A stretch of DNA of 64,000 nt, taken from positions 186,001-250,000 of the forward strand of contig NDFF03000026.1 in the NCBI GenBank assembly GCA_002150815.3, written 5' to 3'. The position numbers and the translations under genes are program-made. A model generated the notes under the pieces. The model saw only the letters and a list, made by a program, of their open reading frames with translations, ran no database searches and had not been told where the DNA came from. Of this stretch, positions 56,593 through 64,000 are shown piece after piece; the stretch's first letter is position 1, and every line of letters begins with the position of its first letter. This DNA is from Grammothele lineata (Eukaryota; Basidiomycota; Agaricomycetes; Polyporales; Polyporaceae).

Positions 56593-59500
56593 ATGGCCTC
56601 TCGTCGCAGACAAATCACTTACGTCCCGCTCAACGACTCGCACGACAATCGAGATGTCTCTCCCTCTCGCCCCTCCGCCATAATGCGGCTCGCGCTTGGC
56701 CAAGACGACTACGACTACGATGATAACGCGCAAGAAAATACAGTGATGACCATGCAGACACGGCCTCCGAGGCAATCCCCCATCCGGTATCCCTCCCTTC
56801 CTGCGGTCCCCGAAGCGTCAGAGGAAAGCTCCACCATCTCAGACAGGTCATCCATATCGCGGCAAAGTACTGGTGAAACGGTGACTGCCGCGATGCAAGA
56901 TTTCAATGGTCATCATCGAGGACTTCCTGCGCCCCAGCTCCCAACAATAAACTCTGGTGAGCCTTTCCAGTGGGATGAGTTCCATGAAGCCCCGGACGAC
57001 GATCCCTTCGCCGACTCCCACCTGCCCGTCTACCACCAGCCTGCTGTTCACAATCGACTTTCAAACACATATCAGCCCCCAGCCCTTCTCTCTCACAACA
57101 ACACATCCCAGTCGAGCCTCTCGGACCAGTACTACATGCCCGACAGGAACTCCTGGAATCTCCCGTCGCGTCCCTTGTCTGCGTTCACCGCCGTGACCTC
57201 CGACATGACCGGTTACAGCTACTCACAGCCCCCGGATCAGCAACAAGCTGCCATGTACCCCGCGCACGCGACTATAGACCATTTCCAGCACGATACAGAG
57301 GCTTACGCATCTGGTGCGCTCTCCCGTGCCTCATACCAACCTCCACGCTCCCGCTCCCCCACGCCGGCATTTGAGGATGAGGACTATCAAATCTCACCAA
57401 ACGGAAGTGTCCAATACACAGGATTTACGCCCTCTCCCCAACGCCGTCAGGTACCGACAACCAACGAGAACGAGTCTCCCAGCAACCTTCGGCCATTCTC
57501 GCAAGTCTCGTCCTCGACGACGGAAAGCGATTCCTTCCAACGCCGTCCGTTCTCTCAAGTGACGACCAATTCGTCCACAACGGAGAGCGGCTTTCGACAC
57601 TCGAAGACCTTCCTTCGTGCCATGTCGGCGCCTGCGGATCCAGAGAAGGTTTCCCTCGCCAACTCGGGTTCTACGGCCTTCACGGAGCCTGAGACTCCCC
57701 TCCCGACGCGTCACTTCGGGCCCGCTCCCATAGGACGGGTTTTGCGCCGTCACAAGACCAAGAAGCGAGTCCAGCTTACGAATGGAAACCTCGTGCTCGA
57801 CCTGTCTGTCCCACCAAAGCTCGTTCTCCCCCGTAAGGGCGACCAGGAGACGATGAAGACACGGTACACGGCTGTCACTTGCGACCCAGACGAGTTCGAG
57901 AAGAAGGGGTTCTTCCTCCGTCAGAATGAAGCGAAGCGGACGACGGAGTTGTTTATTGTTATTACTATGTATAACGTGAGTTTGTTTATGACCGTGACAC
58001 TGCAATTATGTGCGCATGTACTCATGCATGTGGTGTTCTATAGGAGGACGAGGTCCTTTTCTGTCGCACGATGATTGGCGTCATGCGGAACATCGCGCAC
58101 TTGTGCTCACGAAAGAACTCCAGGACGTGGGGCCCAGACGCGTGGAAGAAGGTACGCATACCCAGCATTGCGCTCACATGCCGCTCATTCTGCGTCGCAG
58201 GTGGTCGTATGTATCGTCGCAGACGGACGCAAGAAGATCCACCCACGCGTTCTAGACTGCCTGACGCTGCTTGGCGTGTACCAGCCTGGCGACCACATGA
58301 AGAACATGGTCAACAACAAGCCCGTGACGGCGCACCTGTTCGAGTACACCACGACCTTTGGGCTCGACGAGAACCTCAAGTTTCGGTACCCGGACAAGGG
58401 CATCGTGCCGACGCAGGTCATCTTCTGCATGAAGGAGAAGAACCAGAAGAAGATCAACTCCCACCGCTGGTTCTTCAACGCGTTCGGGCGCATACTGCAG
58501 CCGAACGTGTGCGTTTTGCTCGACGTCGGTACCCGCCCCTCACCCAAGAGCATGTATCACTTGTGGAAGACGTTCGACATCAATTCCAACGTCGCCGGTG
58601 CTTGTGGTGAGATCGCAGTTTACAAGGGCAAGCATTGGAAGGGTTTGGTGAATCCGTTAGGTGCGTCCCTCTCTGTCCCAATGCAGATGCTAGGTGACTC
58701 AATTGATCTGTCATAGTCGCGGCTCAAAACTTTGAGTACAAGATCACGAACATCCTCGACAAACCTATGGAGTCGCTGTTCGGGTACATCAGCGTGCTGG
58801 TATGTCGGACTCTCTTGTTTTGTGCATAGTTAATGCTGACATGCTTCCAGCCGGGAGCATTCTCCGCATACAGGTACATCGCGTTGCAGAATGACCAGTA
58901 TGGCTTGGGACCCCTCGCTTCTTACTTCAAGGGAGAAGTTCTGCACGGTCGAGATACCGACATCTTCACCTCGAATATGTGTAAGTGCGCCACATATCTA
59001 CGTCGGCAGTGACTGATGTGTGTTCCCCTACAGATCTTGCAGAGGATGTACGTGCATTTACACAGATTCCCGTGTACCAGCACTAATATTCATGTCTCAC
59101 AGCGTATCTTGTGCTTCGAGCTCGTAGCCAAGAGAAACTCAAACTGGTACGGCGTTACGTTTGTTTACAGAGTTCTTTTTAACTTACTCCTCCCTAGGGT
59201 GCTGAAATATGTCAAGAGCGCGATGGCAGAAACTGATGTCCCCGAGGCGTTGCCCGAGTTCATCAGCCAGCGACGCCGGTGGCTCAACGGTTCTTTCTTC
59301 GCGGCGACGTACGCCATCGCGCATGTCGGTCAAATTCTGGCCTCTGGACACAGCTTCTGGCGGAAGGTCTTGCTCGTCGTCGAAACTTTCTACAACGTAA
59401 TCAACTTGTTTGCATCTTGGTTCGCTGTCGTACGTCTCGCGTCTTACAGTCGCGTCTCTACGATTGCTAACCTGTTCTGTTATCTGACTAGGGTAACTTC

Positions 59501-60820
59501 TATCTGTTCTTCGTGAGATTATCTATACACGGGCCATCAAGCACCATCTGACTTCCGCGCATAGGTTATCTTGACGTCGTCCTTGGAAAGTGGAGAATTT
59601 GGCATGAATGGAATCAAGTACTTCAATGCCGGATGCCAGGTGCGTTCCCACCTATACTACGCTCCTGGCTCACCACACTGACTCATCGATTAGTTTGTTA
59701 TGGCTAGCCTGGTCATTGCTTGCTTTTTGTTCTCGATGGGCAACAAGCCGAAAGCGTACGTCATGTCTCCATCCGTCGACGCTGCCTCCCTAACGCCTGT
59801 CGCAGCGCTCGGTGGAAATACATGATATGCGCTGTCGCTTTCGCCTTGCTCATGATCTATGTGATCTTTGCCGCCGTGATGTGTTCGATTCAAGCCGCGA
59901 CGCAAGGAGACCACGCGTATCAAGTTATGCTGTTCAGTATCATCGTGACGTACGGAAGTACGTGGCTATACTTGTTCATGGCGTATACGTCTGATTGTTT
60001 TCGCTGCAGTGTATGCTGCATCAAGCGTGCTGTCCTTCGATCCCTGGCACATGATCACTAGTTTCCTCCCTTATATGCTCTTGTCACCGACTTATGTGAA
60101 TATATTGCAAATGTACGTCGCCTGCTACTTCTAGTCCTGTTGGTGCTCAACAATCTCCATAGCTATGCCTTCTCGAACCTCGACGACGTGAGTCTTCATC
60201 AGACCCTACAGATACCTTCAGGCCACTGACATCATCCGCGCAGATTTCTTGGGGCACCAAGCAAGATACGGAAGTGAGCACTGACCTTGGTGCTGTCATC
60301 CAGAACAGCAACTCGCAGGTCGACCTCGAGGTGCCCACGGACGCGACAGACGTGAACCACATGTACGAGGAGGCGCTTGACAACGTCCGCAACCGCAAGC
60401 CGCTCCCTAAGGCGCACGGTCTGAGCGACGCGCAGAAGGAGGAGATCGCGAAAGACTACTACGCCAACGTGCGCACGAACGTCCTCCTGGCGTGGGTACT
60501 CTCGAACGTGAGCTCTTGCTTTCTTAAATCCGTTGGGCTCTGTGTTGCGCTTTCTAGCTGACGCTCGTTCCCCGTGATCGTAGGGATTCCTACTTGTCGC
60601 TATTCTTGGCGGCGGGGACGCTGTCAGCACGTTCTCTGTGAATGACACGTTCAGTCGAACGAAGACGTACATGACCTTCATCCTCGCCTTCGTCGCCATC
60701 ATGAGCATCATCGTACGCGTTTTTCCTAGCTCCTCGTCGATCGTAAAGCTGATCGTGCGCCAACAATAGCGCTTCACCGGCTCGACTCTATACCTGATAG
60801 CCCGGGTCTTCACTGGCTGA
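56593..60820 (+). CDS. Chitin synthase, division 1, class III-like
   Basis: Membrane glycosyltransferase polymerising GlcNAc from UDP-GlcNAc into cell-wall chitin. About 950 residues. Residues 1-350 are disordered and Ser/Pro/Gln-rich; then [19 protein letters not shown] and [11 protein letters not shown] open the conserved region. Catalytic motifs: [101 protein letters not shown] (EDR) and [15 protein letters not shown] (QRRRW). At least six membrane segments follow, among them [16 protein letters not shown] and [20 protein letters not shown], then [13 protein letters not shown]. About 15 exons, including very short ones (14, 21 and 25 nt). Stop 60818-60820. The class III assignment rests on SNLDDISWGTK and is tentative; membership in the family is certain. 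Confidence 0.93.
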
Positions 60821-61829
60821 ACGCCGGTCTTCTGACTATGCAGTCGCGATGTATGATAGTATCTCATGTATCTTCTCATCTCCCCTATGCCCCTTCGGAT
60901 CATGTACGGACATTGTATATTGCCCATATATTCGGATTAGTAGTACTTACTTCGGACGGTCTACGTCACGTTCACCCTATTCGTTCATGGCGATCGATTA
61001 TGCATAGTGCGGCAGCGCAGGTCATTCGGCTTAGCGTGCTCGGGGCATATTTGTCGACGTGGGATGATAAACTTCCATGAATGGCGATTTGACGCCCACA
61101 GCGCGCGCGACTCGGTCGATGCGTTTTGACTCTGTCAGACCTCAGCTTAGTTCTATACTCCTCTCTTGAGCAAATACTTATCACGATCCAATCCATCTAC
61201 TCTACCGTGCTCTTCGATTTCCTTGAAGTGCATGGCGACGCAATACGAAGTACGATCTCGTTCGCGGAGGCGTGACAGTGCTAGCCTCATCAGTGGGATC
61301 ATTCGAATTCGGTGGGAGGTCATATACCGTACCGGCGACCAACCTTCTTGAGCATAGTAGTGAGTATGATTGTATGCTCTACATCCATCTGCGGATCTCC
61401 GGGGCTCAATAACACCTCGAGCTTTGTAGATGCGGCAGCTTTTCTGGGACAAACCAATATCCTAGGGGCGAGCACAAACGCGAATGTGATACTATCCGAA
61501 GCGACGTGGTGCGCGGAACTAGTGCCTAGACATCTGTGCACTCTAACACTCAAACGCGCCGCAAGAGATTCTCATCGACTCTCAATCTCCACCCGTCCCC
61601 GTGGGCCTTAGTCCCGATTCATCGAAGAATCATCAAATTCCGTCTTAGGTGTGTTCAGGATGATGCGCTCGCTGTGGGCGTCGTCCTGCGTCAGTTCTGG
61701 GCGACCAAGATAACATGAAGCCGCCGCGCCGACGCCCACCGTAGTGCTTCTGATATCGAGCGCATGCCCTACGCCTGCAGCTATATATACTCAAAGATCA
61801 CCTATACCTTTGGACGGAGGTCATACGCC
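60821..61829. other. Intergenic
   Basis: About 1.0 kb between chitin synthase and GNAT copy 2. No gene is supported. A TATA box near the right end belongs to the GNAT gene. Confidence 0.5.
61782..61789 (+). promoter_or_regulatory. TATA box of GNAT copy 2
   Basis: TATATATA, 41-48 bp upstream of ATG 61830. It supports that start rather than the in-frame ATG at 61764, which precedes the box. Confidence 0.6.
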
Positions 61830-62987
61830 ATGGTCCCTGACAGTCACGGTGCGAGCTCAGAAACAACGCCACTTCTGACGAAGACGCGTAGTCGCGCTAG
61901 CGTGCAGGATTCCGACAGCTTGAAGGTTGTGCATGCAAAATATCGTACGTTAATTGTCTGTCCTCTGCAGAATCCCGGGCCGACACGAGCATTTACTCTT
62001 ATTTCTACTATTCTAGGTGACATACCGCGAATGACGAAAACACGGGTGAAAGCCTTCGCCGGGGACCCTTTCCTAGCGTACTTCTTCGTACGTTTACAGA
62101 CTTACTGTTTCCTCTTCCGCCTAAGGCTTACGATGGATACCCGCGATGCGGCACTTTCTCGGCGAGACAGGAAGCAGATACGAACCCATTCCCCAAGACG
62201 CGGCGTTGGCTACAATGGGATTTTTTGCGCTGGACAGGAGCAATCCACCGGCGTCGTCTGTTCACCATCCATGCTGGTGACTGTTTCATGCAATAGTGAG
62301 CGTCCGATATATAACAATTTCGTTAACGGCGGCGCGAGTACTGACAAGGTACCTCACTATTCACCGTACACAGCAGCTCGCCGGAGAACATGACCATGCC
62401 GTGGATTATTCGGATACTCCAGAATATTCTTGCATATATGCCTTCCAAGGCGTACAAGAAGGTAGGCTAAGTTTCCTGCTCCCAGTTGTTGGGGGTATGT
62501 GTCGTTGCTCACCCATAAACTCCGTGCACAGAGATTTGCTGAATATCAAGCGAGGTGCGAAGAAATGGCTGAGAAGACATTTGGGACTCCCGAACGCCTC
62601 AAAGAAATGTACGAGATTGAAGTTCTTGGTGTTGATCCCGCCGTGCAGGGACATGGGTATGGCACAGCACTCGTCCGCGAAATGCTGGAGATGGTGGGTA
62701 GTGTCAAGTTCAGCGTAATACGATGCACCTGAACACGAATTGTCACGTAGAGTGACGCCGAAGGCCGCGACTCTTTTGTATGGGCCGTCCGGACGTATAG
62801 GTTTTACGAGACGCTGGGGTATGTGGTCGTTGCGAAGGCGGTTATGGGAGAGAATGACCCAACGTGGCACCCGGACGAGCCTGCGGAATTAATCCTGGTG
62901 AGCAGCCGTTTGAATTCTATGACATGCTGTACTGTGAAGACTCATGAGTTCCTGCAGATGCATAGGGCAACGAAAGCACGAGCATGA
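61830..62987 (+). CDS. GNAT-family N-acetyltransferase, copy 2
   Basis: Paralog of the gene at 49121, oriented the other way, with the same exon plan. Start MVPDSHGASSETTPLLTKTR; then DIPRMTKTRVKAFAGDPFLA, EADTNPFPKTRRWL, RLFTIHAGDCFMQY, MPWIIRILQNILAYMPSKAY, RFAEYQARCEEMAEKTFG and ERLKEMYEIEVLGVDPAV. The acetyl-CoA loop is QGHGYGTALVREML. SDAEGRDSFVWAVRTYRFYE follows, then TLGYVVVAKAVMGENDPTWH and ELIL|MHRATKARA, stop at 62985-62987. All seven exons stay open, so both paralogs appear functional. The final exon is longer than in copy 1. The chosen start follows the TATA box at 61782. Substrate unknown. Confidence 0.88.
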
Positions 62988-64000
62988 CGATCGTAGCAGT
63001 GACGTCAACATCGCTCGGGAAATTCTTGGTGGCTCGCAGTACCGTAGAAGTGTTCTTGCGGTGACACACGAGAAGCGCCACAGTAATTGTCGGTAAAGTA
63101 ACCGCAGAATCAATGGATATGGTTTGTGTCAGCTAGGACATTTGACGGCCTTCTGCAACTTACAAATTCTAATCGACGGTAGATGAAATCTGGTAGAAAA
63201 CTTCTAGAACTGGAATCGAAGTCGAAAGCCTGAAAAGCTGTGCGCGGCGTGTCATAAGTACGCCCCAACCCAGGCACTGTGAGTACTTAGTAGTCAAAAA
63301 TAATATACTAGGAAATTATCGCGACTGAAGGAACTTAGACCTGAAGGCCTGGTAGCATGGCGTTCGGTGGGGAAGGACCAGCCGGACTCGGAGCGCGTCA
63401 CGACGCGTCGGGTCTCGTGACGGCACGACTGCCTATTTTGGGGCACAACTTTTCACGTCAGTGAGCCTGGCGCTTAAGTATATGTCTCGTCATCATTCCA
63501 CGAGCTTATGGTCAGCTGCTCGCACGGCGGGACTCGCGAGGTTACTCTAGGGTTCAGCACTAGTGAAGTGCGCCGGCTCAGGCACCATTCCTCTCAACTC
63601 CCCGGAACCATTCAATTCGAGCACGGAGGTTAGCAGGGTGATAAACGCCACTAGACTACCGGCGTATCTGTATCTACGTGGGCCCACAGAGCGTAACGAT
63701 TTCGACATCGGCGGCCCTCATAGGTCTCATGCCGCAGCGCTCGGGCGGGTAACGGGTGTCTAGAGCGAAGGTACGATCCCTCGTTCTCTAATTGGACACT
63801 GGCCGGCGCCCCTTTCTCTTATCCCCTAAAATGATGAGTCTACTTATTTGCAGCAACGTTCACGTGTATAAGATGCATGCACCTCCTTTGGTTTGGTGTC
63901 TAAGGATTCAAAAAGAGGCATTCCTGGCGCAGTGGCGTACTTAAAGGCTGCCGCTGGGCGTATGGTATCATGCTACGCGCCTTCGCCTGCTCAGGCCAAA
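62988..64000. other. Right-edge intergenic region
   Basis: About 1.0 kb without a supported gene or RNA. The last 150 bp may be upstream sequence of a gene beyond the window. Confidence 0.5.

Noticed and set aside
61764..61829. Earlier start for GNAT copy 2
   Set aside because: It lies upstream of the TATA box at 61782, and the extra residues have no counterpart in the paralog.

Overview
The window looks like chromosomal DNA of an agaricomycete (mushroom-forming basidiomycete), probably a wood or litter decayer. Every gene I can reconstruct is broken by several 45-80 nt GT-AG introns, the DNA is GC-rich, and the protein families fit: a class III-type chitin synthase, secreted GH16 glucanases, secreted glutaminase A with a membrane anchor, and an F-box family of the kind expanded in this class. 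There is no operon logic. No rRNA, tRNA, CRISPR array or viral gene was found.

Layout. 1-2940 is gene-poor and probably the upstream region of a gene leaving the left edge. Then: a Psr1-like phosphatase (2941-4821, -); a decayed glutaminase A copy (5736-9464, +), a shorter remnant (9818-10449) and a degenerate series of its tail (to about 11.5 kb); a bZIP factor (12303-13343, +); the very-long-chain 3-hydroxyacyl-CoA dehydratase PHS1 (13810-14902, +); a secreted A1 aspartic protease (15126-17322, -) divergent from a GH16 enzyme (18084-19521, +); three tandem F-box/zinc-finger genes on the minus strand (20728-30730), the third cut near its 3' end by a 0.96-kb foldback element; a second GH16 gene (31570-32888, +); two carboxymuconolactone-decarboxylase-like genes (33253-34138 and 38069-38984, +) flanking a fourth F-box gene (34460-37016, +); a mitochondrial-type PPR gene (39241-41289, -) divergent from cohesin RAD21 (41535-44037, +); a largely intact glutaminase A (45236-48908, +); a GNAT acetyltransferase (49121-50210, -) divergent from an HMMR-like coiled-coil gene (50645-53164, +); a fifth F-box gene (53342-55940, -) divergent from chitin synthase (56593-60820, +); and a second GNAT gene (61830-62987, +).

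The striking property is local duplication. Five families occur two to five times in 64 kb, their copies interleaved with single-copy housekeeping genes (PHS1, RAD21, PPR, HMMR-like, chitin synthase). Copies range from intact to frameshifted and stop-containing to short fragments, so the region shows several stages of birth and death of accessory genes. The secreted enzymes (protease, glutaminase, glucanases) would act outside the cell on protein, glutamine and beta-glucan. The F-box proteins would act inside as substrate adaptors of SCF ubiquitin ligases.

Exon joins were worked out by eye from splice consensus, reading frame and comparison between paralogs in the window. Family names come from recognised motifs, not database searches.
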